Notes: generated from the letters alone by a model not told the origin. 64,000 nt of DNA from Cymodocea nodosa (GCA_036874045.1 JAZBRI010000008.1:10865001-10929000); one strand, 5' to 3'. Counted from the stretch's first letter, positions 11,704 to 24,222 are shown. Numbers and translations are program-made.

Positions 11704-12372
11704 CTTCCCCCATACTTAAATTTTGCTAGTCCCTTAGCAAACTAAGATCTAACTAATTGGTTTTTCTAAAGTGCTAGATTTAATTCTTCATTTCGCTCTT
11801 CTTTAGAATAATAAATTAGATTACTATATAGATATTCTATATGCTTTAGTAATCTGTTTTAACTTTGTTTTCTCCTCTTCAACCTGCAAATATATTTAAA
11901 ATATATGTAAATTACATACAGAATATATCAGCATCACATAGGTGTTAATTATATTATCATTTTTTTTTCTTTTCAACATCTGTCATCCTGAATTTTCCAA
12001 TATGATTTCTAGAATAAATTTCAAGTACATAAAAATCAAAGCGCAATCCAATTCAATATGATTAAGACAAGTAGAATAAAGAATTGTATCTCAAATAAAC
12101 AACTTCAAAAGTCTATTCTAGATTCATACTTCAACAATTTTAGATAACAGAACATATACTCAATTCAGAAGATATCTGTATTTCACAAAGCACTTGTATC
12201 TTTTCAAAACATTATATGCATATTTGTACTTTTAAAAGTTAATTTGACAAGCTTGAATCATACAAGAGCTTTCTAGTGTACCCATGTATCGAGTTTCAGT
12301 TAACAATCCCAGATCTGATCTGATCAGTTAATCATCTCCTTTTGCAATAGGTCTAGTAGTAGCTTCTTGATG
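11704..12372 (-). other. Gypsy 3' tail, minus strand, with a block shared with SIRE B
   Basis: Non-coding. The PPT is next to the LTR. The segment 11960-12340 (reverse complement) aligns base by base with 40085-40440, the post-pol region of SIRE element B; both contain AAAGCTCTTGTATGATTCAA and TTTATTTGAGATACA. Positions 11704-11970 match 2240-2511 instead. This tail is therefore a mosaic of gypsy and copia-type sequence. Confidence 0.7.
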
Positions 12373-13029
12373 CTATTCCACTTTGATTTTATATTGGGCT
12401 TTCAACTTTTCTGCAACCCTCTTTTTGTAAAGTGCATCGAACACTATGTGTGCTTTAGCCACTACCAAATCTTCTAATTCTCCTTGGTTTTTCCCAACTC
12501 GAACCAGTTCTTCAAATTCTCTTAATTCTTCTTCGTTTGAAGGCCCCATAACTACCACCCTTTCTAATGGTTTAGAAGGTGGATTTGAAGGTCCTAGCTG
12601 TTGTTCCTCAGGAACAGGTCTTTCAGTTGTCGGCTCCTCTTATTCTTCAGTTGCCTCTTCTTCATTTTCTTTCCTTTCTTGCTCCCAGATCACCCATCGA
12701 GCTCGTCTACCTATTCGTCTTTTGAACCAGAGTCGGGACTTACATTGGATTAATTCTAGGGCAACTTCATTGTTTGGCCTGATTTTTCTCTCTTTGCTTA
12801 CAATAATTTCTGTAGCAACCTTTATTCTTGTTTCCATTATTTGAGGTATTTGTATACCCAAATCTACTAAAACTCTACTCCAATTGAAAAGTTCAGATTC
12901 TACCTTTTGTAGTTCTTTTTCTCTTGTCGTGTTCCTGATTTTCTACCTCGTGTGTCATTCCTCCGAGTCTTTAAGAAATTCTGAAGTGTCTACTGCCTTT
13001 TCCCAGAACTCAGGTGTCATCTTCATCAT
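12373..13029 (-). pseudogene. 3' ORF of the minus-strand gypsy element, unrecognised type
   Basis: About 218 codons from an ATG at 13029-13027, broken by three stops. The middle (DLGIQIP, METRIKVATEII, then KSRLWFKRRIGRRARWVIW) is strongly basic and is followed by an acidic linker. The C-terminus has EELVRVGKNQGELEDLVVAK and ends in a Lys-rich helix. It occupies the same place as the FYANL-type ORF of the plus-strand copies, but I see no similarity to it. The basic stretch could bind nucleic acid or act as a nuclear signal (inference). I do not recognise the family. Confidence 0.5.
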
Positions 13030-13689
13030 CGTGGAGTTATACAATGGAATAGAGTCGCTCTGATCTCTACAGTTCTAAGTTCTAAATGATTCTATGGATA
13101 ATGCCCCCAAACCCTAAATTTAAGTATAAATAAGACCTAAGTTTAGGCAGGTAATCGGGTCATTTCCCATACAAAACTCTCGCTCTCTCATCCGTGGAAT
13201 TACGGTTAACTCCACAGACTTAGTCCGTGGACTTAACTATAGTACTCCATTGAGTTATAATTAACTCAACGGGGTAAGTTCATTAACTAATCCTAGATTC
13301 AATAGAGTAAGTTCGTTGAGTTAAGCGTAACTCAACGGACTTCCTGTAAAGTTATATCTAATAAAAATACTTAAGATAATAATTTTTCTTCGGTCAAGAC
13401 CAAAGAATTTCCAGTCTAACCGCTCTTACCTTTTCCATATTTTAAAAATTCTTTGATCAAACCCTTATGTTCCTTGGTTGAACCAAAATTAAATATTTTC
13501 TTTCTTTCTTCATTTTTTCTATAGGTTGAACATATACTATGCTTCGGTAAAATCGATGATTTTACTAAATAATATATAGAATATTTTTTTTTATGTTTCG
13601 GTTAGACCGTTGGATCTTGTTGGTTGAACCGTAACAATTTTTTTTAAATAAGTTTTTTTTTTTTTAGTTATATACTTAGAACTTTCTTA
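13030..13689 (-). promoter_or_regulatory. Spacer between gypsy pol and 3' ORF with motif array and TATA-like box
   Basis: No ORF. It holds a CGTTGAGTTA/TAACTCAACG array (13185-13345). Reading on the minus strand, a TTATTTATA box and TTTAGGGTTTGG (telo-box complement) follow at about 13100-13130, upstream of the 3' ORF start. The T-rich stretches 13560-13670 are next to the pol stop. The same arrangement occurs at 29640-29710, 40850-40990 and 56290-56370. A promoter for the 3' ORF is inferred. Confidence 0.4.
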
Positions 13690-15012
13690 CTAAGTAAAGC
13701 TTGAGTAGTCCTCCACTCTTACTTCTTCTACAATTCCAAAAGAACTTTTTGGTATCTTCAAAATAGGTCTAAGTCTTTGTCCATTTACTTTAAATATATT
13801 CTGATTTTTAGGATTTTCAATCTCTATAACTCCATAGGGATAAATATTTCGAACTATGTAAGGTCCTGCCCATCTAAATCTTAATTTTCCTAGATGGTTA
13901 TGGAGTCTAGTCATATAAAGATATACTTCTTGTCCTATTTTAAAGGTTTTTGGAATAATTTTCTTATCATGCCAGAACTTCATTTTCTCTTTTTCTCCTA
14001 TAGTTTTTGAATAAGCTTCATTCCTAAATTCTTCTAATTCAATCAATTGTAATTTCCTATTTTTAGCAGCTTGATTTAAATTAGTATTCAGAGTTTTTAA
14101 TGCCCAATAAACTTTATGTTCAATTTCAACTGGTAAATGACAACTTTTTCCATATACTAGCCTAAAAGGTGACATATCTAAGCTTGTCTTATAAGCAGTT
14201 TTATAAGCCCAAAGTGCATCTATCAATCTATTAGCCCAATCTGTTTTAGTAGGATTTACTACTTTTTCTAAGATTAACTTAATTTGTTTCTTAACACTTT
14301 CTACTTGTCCACTTGTTTGTGGATGATATGATGTTGCAATTTTGTGGTTCACTCTATATTTCTTCATTAAGGCTTCAAAACTTCTATTACAGAAATGAGT
14401 TCCTCTATCACTGATAATAGCTTTAGGTATTCCAAATCTAGCAATTATATTGGTTCTTATAAAATGTATTACCACTTTGTTGTCATTAGTTTTTATAGGA
14501 ATAGCTTCTATCCATTTAGATACATAATCCACCCCCAACAATATCTAATTAAATTGATTAGACAAAGGAAATGGGCACATAAAATCTATTCCCCATACAT
14601 CAAAGATTTCAACCTCAACAATAGGATTAAGAGGCATCATATTCCTCTTTGATATTCTTCCTATTTGTTGACATCTTAAACAACTTAAGCAATGTTTATG
14701 AGCATCTTTGAATAGTGTTGGCCAATAAAATCCACATTGCAGAATTTTTGCAGCAGTTTTTCCCGAACCAAAATGCCCTCCACATGCTTGGTCATGACAG
14801 AAAGACAATATGCTTTGATATTCAATTTCTGGAACACACCTCCTTAAAATCAAATCAAGACATTTCTTAAATAAGTATAGGTCTTCCCAATAGTAATATT
14901 TTACTCTTGAGAAAAACAATTTCTTATCCTCTCTATTCCAATCCTTAGGTGTTAAACCAGTAACTAAGTAATTAACTATGTCTGCATAGCAAGGCATTGT
15001 GTTGATGGTCAT
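13690..15012 (-). pseudogene. Gypsy (Athila-type) integrase, minus strand
   Basis: Two blocks, 15012-14545 and 14541-13690, are separated by a stop after SNQFN. The HHCC zinc-binding region is HDQACGGHFGSGKTAAKIL...CLSCLRCQQIG. The catalytic core has [18 protein letters not shown] and the Glu in QTSGQVES, so all three acidic residues are kept. The C-terminal region ([37 protein letters not shown]) is of normal length and ends at 13690. This copy is better preserved than the plus-strand one, in which the catalytic Glu has become Lys. Confidence 0.85.
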
Positions 15013-16532
15013 TAACTATTCATCAAGAAAATTATTCTTAATTTCAATATTTGATTTTTCTATTTGTAATCTTGATAAATGATCTGCTACTACATTCTCA
15101 CAACCTTTTTTATCTTTAATTTCTAGATCAAATTCTTGTAATAATAATATCCATCAAATCAATCTAGGTTTAGTCTCTTTCTTTGCAATTAGGTGTTAAA
15201 GTAGAATGATCCATGTATACTATTACTTTAGCTCCAATCAAATATGATCAAAACTTCTCTAAAGAAAACACAATAGCTAACAGCTCTTTTTTAGTAGTTG
15301 TGTGATTAACTTGAGCATCATTTAAGGTTTGGCTTGCATAATGAATCACTCTAGGAGATTTTTCTATCTTCTATCCCAGCACTACTCCTACAGTAAAATC
15401 AGATGCATCGCACATTAATTCAAATGGATGGCTCCAATCAGGTGCTTGAATTATAGGAGTTGAAATTAAGCTAGTTTTAAGCTTGAAAAATGCTTCTTTG
15501 CAATTTTTATCAAAGTTGAATGGGACATCTTTTAATAGATTAGTTAAAGGTCTAGCTATTTTGCTAAAATCTTTAATAAATCTTATATAAAATCTAGCAT
15601 GTCCTAGAAATGATCTAATATCTTTTACTGATTTAGGTTCTGGTAGATTAGAAATTACTTCTATTTTAGCTTTATCTACTTCCAACCCCTTCTTTGAAAT
15701 AACATGACCTAAGACGATTCCTTGATTAACCATGAAGTAACATTTTTCCCAATGTAGAACCAGATTTTTTTCCCACACAGCGTTTTAATACTTGGTCTAA
15801 ATTGCTTAAACACACTTCATATGAAGTTCCATAAACAATAAAATCATCCATAAATATTTCTAAAAAATCTTTAGTCATTCTAGTGAATATGCCCTACATA
15901 CACCTTTAAAAGGTGGTTGGTGCATTGCATAATCTGAATGCCATTCTCTTAAAAGCATAAGTTCCATTAGGATTGGTGAAATTTGTTTTCTCTTGATCCT
16001 CTAATGCTACTGGAACATGGTTATATCTTGAATACCCATCTAGGAAACAAAAATATTCTTGCCCTGCTAATTTCTCTAGCATTTGATGTATAAAAGGTAA
16101 GGGAAAATGATCTTTCCTAGTTACAGCATTCAGCTTTCTATAGTCTATACACACTCTCCAGCCCGACTGAATTCTAGTAGGTATCAAGTCTTAACTTTCA
16201 TTCCTAATTACTATTAATCCTGATTTCTTGGGAACTACATGGATTGGACTAACCAATGAGCTATCAGAAATCAGATAAATTATGTCATTATCTAACCATT
16301 TCACTATTTCCTTCCTGACTACTTCTTTAAGGTTTGGATTTAATCTCCTCTTAGGAATTCTAACAGGTTTAGCATTCTCCTCTAAATATATATGGTGACA
16401 GCATAAAGTTGGACTTAACCCTTTTATATCAGTCATAGTCCATCCTATTGCTTCTTTATAAGTTTTTACTACATCTTTTAATTTAGCTATTTGATCCTCT
16501 TTTAAATCTGAAGCAATAATGATTGGACATGT
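15013..16532 (-). pseudogene. Gypsy reverse transcriptase and RNase H, minus strand
   Basis: RT starts near 16436 (TDIKGLSPTLCCHHI, RLNPNLKEVVRKEI). It continues through WRVCIDYRKLNAVT (around 16150), FLDGYSRY, RLCNAPTTFQRC and the catalytic FMDDF (about 15850), then GIVLGHVISKKGLEVDK and FLGHARFYIRFIKDFS. RNase H begins with FELMCDASDFTVGVVLG, followed by a TAG at the position that is also TAG in the plus-strand copy (27823-27825). Later parts of RNase H are broken by frameshifts. Stops and frameshifts near 16190, 15900, 15780 and 15370 make it non-functional. Confidence 0.85.
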
Positions 16533-17600
16533 TCATTTTTCTTCCAGAAATACATAGGTTAATTCAAGATGTAAAGGTTTTAATTCTAAATGTTGCCCAT
16601 TAGAAGCAAGAGCTCCTAATTGAACATCCTCATTTTCTAAATTAATTTCTTCTTGATCTCCTTCTATATTTATGCTTTCACTTTCCTCTAAAGTTTCAAA
16701 ATTGAGTTGCCTATTTAATTCTTCTTGAATCACATCATCTAGCATATCTCCTTCATCCTCTAAAAAGTCTATGGTATGTAAGGATGTTTCTAACTCCTCA
16801 AACTTTTCTGGTTTGAAAATGTTTAATTGAGTATCCTCATTGCCATATGATAACTTCATTACTCCACTTGTGCAATTTATAACCGCCCCTGATGTTGCTA
16901 AAAATGGTCTTCCCAAAATTAAAGATGTATCATTATTTTTATGTTTAATTTGTTGGGAATCCAAAATTACAATATCTATAGGATATATAAAGTTTTTGAT
17001 TTTAATTAAGACATCCTCTATTTTTCCTCTAGGGTATCTTATACTTCTATCAGCTAATTGAATCACCATACTAGTAGGAGTTAAGCCTTCTAATCCTAAG
17101 GATGCAAATATATCACTTGGCATAACATTTATACCAGCACCTAAGTCTATTAAGGTTCTTTCTAGATTGGTATTTCCTATGGTGCATGATATAACAGGGA
17201 TTCCAGGATCAGATAACTTTTTAGGAATTTGTGGCAAAAATAAGGAACTACTTTGCTCAGCTAAAAGGATTTTCCTTAAAACTTTTCGATCTCTTTTCTT
17301 GGTACACTGATCCTTAAGAAATTTAGCACAAGGTGGCATTGTCTGCAATAAGTCTAACAAAGGAATGTTAACTTGTACTTTTTCAAAAATTTCTCTAATT
17401 TTTTCTTGTTTTTTAGGAAATGTTTGTTGTAATTTTTCAAGATATGGTGCTAATGATTGTGATTTAAAAGATTCTTTTTCTTTCATTTGATTTGTTTGAT
17501 CATTCTTAGTCTCATTTTTTGATTCAGACTTTTCGTCATTGATTTCTATATTTTCAGATATTACATTTTCATTATCATTTTGATTTGTGTGCGTACCCAT
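16533..17600 (-). pseudogene. Gypsy protease region, minus strand
   Basis: A 355-codon open stretch. The N-terminal third is charged and Asn/Lys/Glu-rich; the middle has KEKESFKSQSLAPYL and VNIPLLDLLQTMPPCAKFLKD, typical of the Athila Gag-Pol junction. The retropepsin-like domain follows: TLIDLGAGINVMPSDIF (Asp-Leu-Gly-Ala in place of DSGA) and later SLILGRPFLATSGAVINC. The C-terminus is acidic and leads into RT. It is the longest intact frame of this element. The N-terminal 1-100 residues have no recognised fold. Confidence 0.8.
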
Positions 17601-18348
17601 CTTTATATTACTTTCTTTTTGAATTCTTGGTGGTATATCTTAGTGTTATACATACATCTTCCAGATTTTCGTTACTCTCATGATGTTCTTGTATATTATT
17701 TTTTTGATTATGATCTTCAATTGTTTTTAGTTTTAAAGTACATTCTTTAAATTCTATTGTAGTGGTATTCTCTTTTGTCTTTATATCTTGCAAATTATGT
17801 AGATCTATAACATTATAATTTTCATTGTCCTATTGCATAACTTGTATTTTCATTGTAAACTCGTCTAATGCTTTTAGTTTTCTTTTCAGATCATCTAATC
17901 TCATTAAATTCAATTTTTGATTAATTTTCATTATAGTTTTTTCAATTTCGTATATAATATCAATTTTAGGTTCTAAATATGCTTCCTTATAGTTTAATTG
18001 GTTGACTTCTTGTTGCTAACACATAAAGTGTTATAGTTTGTCCATGTTTTGCTCTATACTACACTCTAGTTTGTCATAGCTATCCCAAACTTTCGTGTCT
18101 CTCAACATATTACACATTCTATACTAACCGTCAGTTGGGTAAACCATAGGATTCTCATTCTCGACTCTATTATATTGAAGATAATTCATTTGTTGTTTAT
18201 GTGATCTAACAATCTGCAAACGTCTCAATTTCAAATAATCAGAAATGTCATGACCTTCAGAATTACAGAATTCACATATGCTAACTACAGGTTTCAGAAA
18301 TCTTTGAGCATAAGCATATGCCATATTCTCAATTATAGAAGAAAACAC
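17601..18348 (-). pseudogene. Gypsy nucleocapsid ORF lacking a capsid domain, minus strand
   Basis: Begins about 75 bp downstream of the PBS with ENMAYAYAQRFLKP, then a zinc knuckle CEFCNSEGHDISDY in which the last Cys of CX2CX4HX4C is Tyr. A charged coiled-coil-like region full of Asn, Lys and Glu follows (17608-17793) with several stops. No Gag capsid region precedes it. The plus-strand copies at 23734 and 25697 have the same start and the same absence, so the capsid was lost in an ancestor. Confidence 0.7.
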
Positions 18349-18407
18349 ACAACACCCCTCTCGCTATTAAAACAAAACAACACTCACAGTTGCTTAGCTA
18401 CTCAATT

Positions 18408-18425
18408 CCCCGACAACGGTGCTAG
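18408..18425 (-). promoter_or_regulatory. Primer-binding site, minus-strand gypsy
   Basis: On the minus strand, CTAGCACCGTTGTCGGGG lies a few bases after the LTR end CAAACA. It is a mutated form of the TGGCGCCGTTGCCGGGG site seen at 25590-25607 and in Athila/Tat elements, often assigned to tRNA-Asp. Confidence 0.65.
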
Positions 18426-18431
18426 AAAACT

Positions 18432-18757
18432 TGTTTGCCTTGTTAACTTCTGTTTGTAACGTAGTTAATTTATCTTTATGCTTATCAGTAATTCCTTTTT
18501 TTGAAGTCAACAAACCATCTTTCACACAAATTACATATTAATTCCAATTTGTATTTTAACTGCAAGTGCATAGTGTATATTGAATTTGTGTGCAAGTATA
18601 GGTCGATCCCATAGAGAATTGTGGAAGAATTGTGTACTGTTCCACTTTTTAATAATGAAATTTATATATTCAGTAAGCACTCCGTTGAGTTATAGCTAAC
18701 TCAACGAACTAACCTCGTGAAATTGAAGTAACTCAACGAAGCTATCTATCCAAATAA
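18432..18757 (-). repeat. Gypsy 5' LTR stub, minus strand
   Basis: Matches the last ~325 bp of the gypsy LTR (compare 5295-5620, same orientation). It breaks at CTATCTATCCAA, beyond which SIRE sequence begins. Most of the LTR, including its start, is deleted. Confidence 0.8.
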
Positions 18758-19062
18758 CACTCTAACTTAACAAGTTGTCTAAATGTGCATTGTTCATAAT
18801 ATAGAAAATATAACTTTAAAACATTTCATGTTTTTCAATAGAAACACACGATAACTTAACATTTAGTTAACTGAGAAATTACTGCAACAAAACGACTAGT
18901 TATTAACTTAGTATAATTTCAGATCCAATACAAACAAGTATTTATATTAGTAAGCTTTTTCTGTATTAATTGATGTTTTTAATTTCTTTTCACAAGCAAT
19001 AGTAATTGAGTAAATATGATTACTTTCATTCAGCACACATCATCAAAACAAAATATTCAACA
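18758..19062 (-). repeat. SIRE 3' LTR fragment, minus strand
   Basis: The reverse complement starts TGTTGAATATTTTG at 19062 and follows the LTR at 32326 for about 300 bp before it is truncated. A polypurine tract, AAAAAGGGGGATAT on the minus strand (19063-19076), stands directly upstream, so this is a 3' LTR. Confidence 0.85.
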
Positions 19063-19593
19063 ATATCCCCCTTTTTGATGATGACAAAACCATATTAAAT
19101 CAATTATGAAATATATTTAACTCAACAAAGCACCTTCGTTGGGTTAACTTTTAATTCAACAAATAAGTTTGTTGACTTAAGTTCACTTAAGCTTATTTCT
19201 ATTGTTTGTATAAATTTCACCTCTCAAAAATAAAACTTTCAAATATCAATAATTACATAAGTATCTTTTAGATTTTAATAACCACATAATTATCTTTCAA
19301 ATTACATTATCATCTCTCATAACCACTTAAATATTATCTCTCTTTATAATATATGCAATTAAAATCATAATCATCTTCTACATTTGAATTTTTAACATTT
19401 AACATTTCTCCCCCTTTTTGTCATTAATCAAAAAGATGATTACTCATTATATAAACCAAGAAATATATTTACAGCTAAACTTTCTGTAAACATAAATAAG
19501 AATTGAACCATTTACAGAAAAATATATTGTTCAATGAATCAAATAATAAATACAAACATTACATTTTGTATTTAGATACAAGCAAACAAACAT
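19063..19593 (-). other. SIRE 3' untranslated tail, minus strand
   Basis: No ORF. Two purine tracts on the minus strand (GGGGGAT near 19065-19076 and AAAAAGGGGGAG near 19408-19420) resemble the paired PPTs at 59286-59300 and 59336-59349 of element D. One CGTTGGGTTA / AACTCAACAAA pair lies at 19125-19175. Confidence 0.6.
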
Positions 19594-21625
19594 TTATCTA
19601 TCTCTCCGAAGTATATTACTTATAGCATTACATGTTTTATCTCCTAGATGCCTAATATCATTTCTGATGTCGTTAAGCACATCATCTAGGTCAGGAGGTA
19701 GTTGGGGTTGCTATTCTACTTGAACTGAATAACTTGCCTATTGTGGTTGTATTTGTTCTATACATTCTGTTGGTTGTTGTTGTCATTGAGGTAGATACAT
19801 GGCCTGGAATATTTGCAAATCTTTTACACTAAAAGCTCTCATGCCTTTAGTTTCAGAGGGCTAGTCGAATAAATTTAATTGGTTTGCAAGAAGTCTACAT
19901 ACAGCATCACCAAAAAATAACTTCGAATTCATATGCTGTAGTTGATAAATGAAAACATCAAACCAATTGATTTGAATTCTATTCAGCAGACTATAAGTTG
20001 CATATAAACAACTTTTGTTGACTTCCATATTGTGTCCGACTCTCTGAAATAAATTGGCATGCAATATATTTGCAATAAACCTTGCCTCTACATTTAGATT
20101 TTTCATTAATCTCATTTTAGTATATACATCTTGAATTTTTTATAGCGAGTGAATGTTCCATTCCAATTGTCTAATCATGTCAAATCTATTAGTTAAAACA
20201 ACACCTTCATTCTTCAATCCCAAAACTTCAAAAATTAATTTAAGAGACAATGTGAACTCCTATTGATTTATTTGAGTTTTCAATATATTGTCATTCTTGA
20301 CTAGATTGCTATAGAAGGCTGCAATAAGCTCTTTATATTGTTTCCATTTTGTTCCAACAGGCAAGAATTGAATGAGGCCTTGAAACTCAAATAGATCTCT
20401 TATTTCCATCAAATTTCTGAACTTTATTGGTCGATCATGGAGAATCTGACATGTAATCAAATTATTGTATTTCTACACTGCTTCCTCAAATCTAAAATGA
20501 ATTGAATTACCTTGAATTTGTAATACTTTATACAAAGAAGGTGATACTTGAAGCCTTGATTCAAAGTTTAATTCATCTTTAGGAACCTTTTCTTCAAAAT
20601 GAATGTTATGTTGTTCCCTTGTAAAATTATTTTCTTAAAGCTGCGTATGTAAGCTTGATTCTTTAGCATCAACAGTATAAGGAACATCTTCATTATGCTC
20701 TACATTCATTTGTTCAGTCTCTATAGAATGTTCAGAGTTCAATTTTTCCACAAATTCTACAGCCTGTGTATCTGTCTGTAATTGTTCATTTTGTTCAATA
20801 GATATTTCCATTGATACATGCTGTGAATTCTCAAACTCTGCTTCTATAGATTCTGAGGCTGTTTGTCATTAAACTCTTCTGGAGTCTTAACTTTTTCAAT
20901 ATCCGCTACTCTAGACAATTCAGCCTGTGAACTAGTTACTACTTAAACATTGTCAATTATATCTGCAATAAATTGTTCTATGTTAGTTTCCTGATGCTCT
21001 AATTGTTCAATTTCCGCATCATCAGGACTCGAACTAATAGAAAAACTTGAGCTAATATTTGACTTGGATTTCTTATCAAGTTTTCTAGCAAGGGAAAATA
21101 AAGTCTCATTATCTTCATTAGTTTTAGTATGCTCGAAACTGATGAGTTTTTCAGATGCACTAAAAACCACAATGTCTAAACATACATTGTCTTTTGGAAA
21201 TAAATGCTCATCTGATTTTTCTTTTCCAATAGACTTTGTTTCTTTAGACATGATTTTTCTGATTTTTCTTCTTTTATAACACTTCTGTTTCTCCTCTTCA
21301 AGTATTGCTGTTTTCTTTTGAAATTGTTCCATAAAAGTTTTCTGGTTTAATTCTTCTAAAGCACTTTCTATTGCTATTGCCTTTCGAAGACCTTCAACTT
21401 TTCTTTTATCCACAGCAATATCTATTTGTTGAATACAAAGGAGTAGGAATAGCAGATTCATGTTCTTCCTCAAATGCATGTAGTCATGTACCACTTAGAG
21501 GGGTTTAAGGAATTCTATTTGATGAACCTACACCTTTTTCCATAAATTTTGCATACTATTCTAAAAATGCAATTTCAGCACACTTCATTTTGTATTCTCT
21601 ATCATATTTACTTCAAATACCCATG
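19594..21625 (-). pseudogene. 3' accessory ORF of SIRE element, minus strand, N-terminus cut off
   Basis: N-terminal portion (21625-20943): KYDREYKMKCAEIAF, then KVEGLRKAIAIESALEEL and SKETKSIGKEKSDEHLFPKDN, matching 41280-41757. A Ser/Glu-rich acidic linker follows, with frameshifts. The C-terminal domain (20460-19861) has DLFEFQGLIQFLP, AFYSNL, NLNVEARFIANILHANLFQR, CLYATYSLLNRIQINWFDVF and SKLFFGD, colinear with the domain at 58097-58738 and with the gypsy 3' ORFs. The tail has Gln-rich segments and ends at 19594. A gypsy LTR starts at 21626, inside the codons for MGIRS. No hydrophobic segment is visible in this copy. Confidence 0.7.
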
Positions 21626-23649
21626 TGTTTAGAATGAAAAAGTGCATATTATTAACGGTTAAATCATGGTTAATTGCATAATATTTAGCTTATCATATAA
21701 GAATTAAGCCACTATGTTATAATTGCACTGTTATATGCTTTAATTGAAGAATTTGCTTAATTTGGGGGAATTAATGTTAATTTAGTACATTTATGAACTG
21801 TCGGTAAGTTGCAGGCTGTGAAATTCTTAAGTATCCGAATTTTCTGATATTTCGGACAGTTATGTTTAACAGACTGAATATGTATCAGATAGTTATGTTT
21901 AAATTGGCAAACAATTATGTTTCGAGAGAATATTTTATTATTTCCTGAAGTACACTTGTCGAAACCATAATGAATGACTTAAGTGAACTTTCGGTGAGTT
22001 ATCTATAACTATCTGAAATTGCAGCTAGGCATCGGATAGTTATCCCTGTAACTCTCCGAAATCTCTTTTTATTTATAAAATAGCTGAGGACATGTGTCAT
22101 GTTCTGGGAAATTGACTTAAGTGGATTTTCGGTGAGTTAGCTGTAACTATTCGAAATGCATCTAAGCATCAGATAGTTAAGTTTATAAGTATCCGAAATG
22201 CACCTGAGCATCGGATAGTTAAATTTATGCACGTGTTTTATAGTTAAATCAATGAAGAAAGTCCATTGGGTTATCTATAACTCCACAGACTATATATTTT
22301 CTAATATGCCACTGTAGCGGTTGTAGGAACAGACAGTTGGAAGAGAAAAACTACGTTTGCATGTATCACACAGACGAAAGAAATCATCACCATTGATACG
22401 AATGAAGGAAATCCAATCGACCATTCAAGTAGAAGTAGTTACTACTGAAGAAATATAAAAGAAAAGAAGAAAAAAAGAAGAAGTGTGTGATCGATGGGCG
22501 GACAATGTGTGCAGAGGAGGATCGACGGCGCAATTCTTTGAAGTACCACACCAACCATCATCATCACCATCATCACCACCATAATCACCAACCATCGATG
22601 GTCTGTGAGGATACTTGCCTGATGTCGGGTCGATTCCGAGCCAAACATAGTGCCTCACAACTACTGTGAGGAGTGATCGCATCACGGGAAGGGAAGCCAT
22701 TTTCACCAAGCACCAACTCATATTTTAGGAGATCATAAAGCTTTTAGCCTTGGCTTCGGGTTGATGCCTGTATGCTAAAGAGGAGATCATCTTGCAATTC
22801 AAAACTCGCAATTCTATAAGGAGAGGAGACAAGATTGTAAGTGGTTTAATTTTCAATGGTGTAATCGCATTGCAAGTAGTGTCAGAAGTATTTACTATTA
22901 AGTGAGATTACTTTACATTTCACCTGTCGCCCATTTCCATGTTCATATTAAAACAAAAATACCAAAAACAATTTATCTATGTTTATATGTTGTATTTGAG
23001 TGTTGTATTGTTTGTGTTGTATCGTGATTAATGTTATCTTTGTTAGTGTTGTGATTGTTTTATGTTTATTTTAGTTTTACAATTTACTAAAATTGGTTCG
23101 TTCAAAAGACTTAAAGATTTTAATGGTTACTGTTTGAATTATCTAAATGTTAGTATTGCTTAATGATAAATCCATTGTTAACTAACATTAAAGAGCTTAA
23201 TTGATGTTATTTACAATCTGTGGAATCGCCCAATGGTTGGCCGAATTCCTCTGTAAATAGCGATATTAGAAAGAAAAGATAGGCTCGTGGAGTTAACTTA
23301 AGTCCACAAGGTTAGTCCGTTGAGTTAGCCATAACTCAATGAACTAAGTTCATTGAGTTAACTATAAATCAATGGAGAGCTTATTGAATATATAAATTTG
23401 ATTGTTAACAAACGAACAGTTCTCAAGTTCTTCAGCAATTCCCTGTGGGATCGACCTGTACTTGCACACTGATACAATAGACACTGTGCACTTGCAGTTA
23501 AAGTACAAATTGGAATTAATATCTAAATTATATTAAAGGTTGTTTGTTTACTTCTAAAAGAAAGAATAGGCATAAAGATAAATTAACTAAGTAAAAACAG
23601 AAGTAACAAATCCAAGTTTTTCTAGTGTAGTGCTGGGAAAATCCAAACA
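21626..23649 (+). repeat. Complete gypsy LTR (2,024 bp)
   Basis: TGTTT...AAACA termini, the best reference LTR in the window. It has class-2 motifs (TCGGATAGTTA) in the first 600 bp, CGTTGAGTTA motifs near 22240-22290 and 23280-23375, a CAT/CAC trinucleotide run near 22550-22595, and a conserved GGGATCGACCTGTACTTGCAC near 23448. The left flank is CCATG (21621-21625), inside a SIRE 3' ORF. The matching right flank was not found, so the distal end of this insertion is rearranged. Confidence 0.9.
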
Positions 23650-23656
23650 AGTTTTA

Positions 23657-23674
23657 TGGCGCCGTTGCCAGGGA
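23657..23674 (+). promoter_or_regulatory. Gypsy primer-binding site
   Basis: TGGCGCCGTTGCCAGGGA begins 8 bases after the LTR end, the usual Athila/Tat-type PBS. Confidence 0.8.
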
Positions 23675-23733
23675 ATTGAATTGAATTGATATAACCAACT
23701 GTTAGAGCTGTTTCATTTTAATAGCTAGGTTGT

Positions 23734-24222
23734 GTGTTTTCTTCTGTAATTGAGAATATGGCATATGCTTATGCTCAAAGATTTCTGAAACCTGTAATTA
23801 GCATATGTGAATTCTGCAAATCTGAAGGACACAACATTTCTGACTATTTGAAATTGAGACGTTTACAGATGGTTAGATCCCATGAACAACAAATGAATTA
23901 TCCTCAATATAATAGAGTCGAGTATGAGAATCCTCTAGTTTACCCAATTGATGGTCAGTATAGAATGTGTAATATGATGAGAGACACTGAAGTTTGGGAT
24001 AGCTATGACAGACTAGAGCATAGTATAGAGCAAAATCTGAACAAACTGGAATACTTTGTGTGTCAACAATAAGAAGTCAACCAATTAAACTATAAGGAGG
24101 CATATTCAGAACCTAAAAGGGATATAATTTACAAAACTAAAAAAAAACATACAGAAAATTGATCAAAAATTGAATGCAATGAAATTAGATGATCTGGAAA
24201 CAAAATAAAAAGCATTAGACGA
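23734..24222 (+). pseudogene. Gypsy nucleocapsid ORF stub (capsid-less)
   Basis: ENMAYAYAQRFLKP, zinc knuckle CEFCKSEGHNISDY (last Cys replaced by Tyr, as in the minus-strand copy), then the conserved VYPIDGQYRMCNMMRD and a coiled-coil-like EHSIEQNLNKLEY. The ORF stops at 24070-24072. Homology to 26010-26165 continues to 24222, where the sequence jumps into the middle of another LTR. Confidence 0.7.

Noticed and set aside
22425..22721. ORFs in both strands with His-rich or Val/Met-rich runs
   Set aside because: Caused by a CAT/CAC trinucleotide run in the gypsy LTR; run length differs at 24490-24530 and the frames break.
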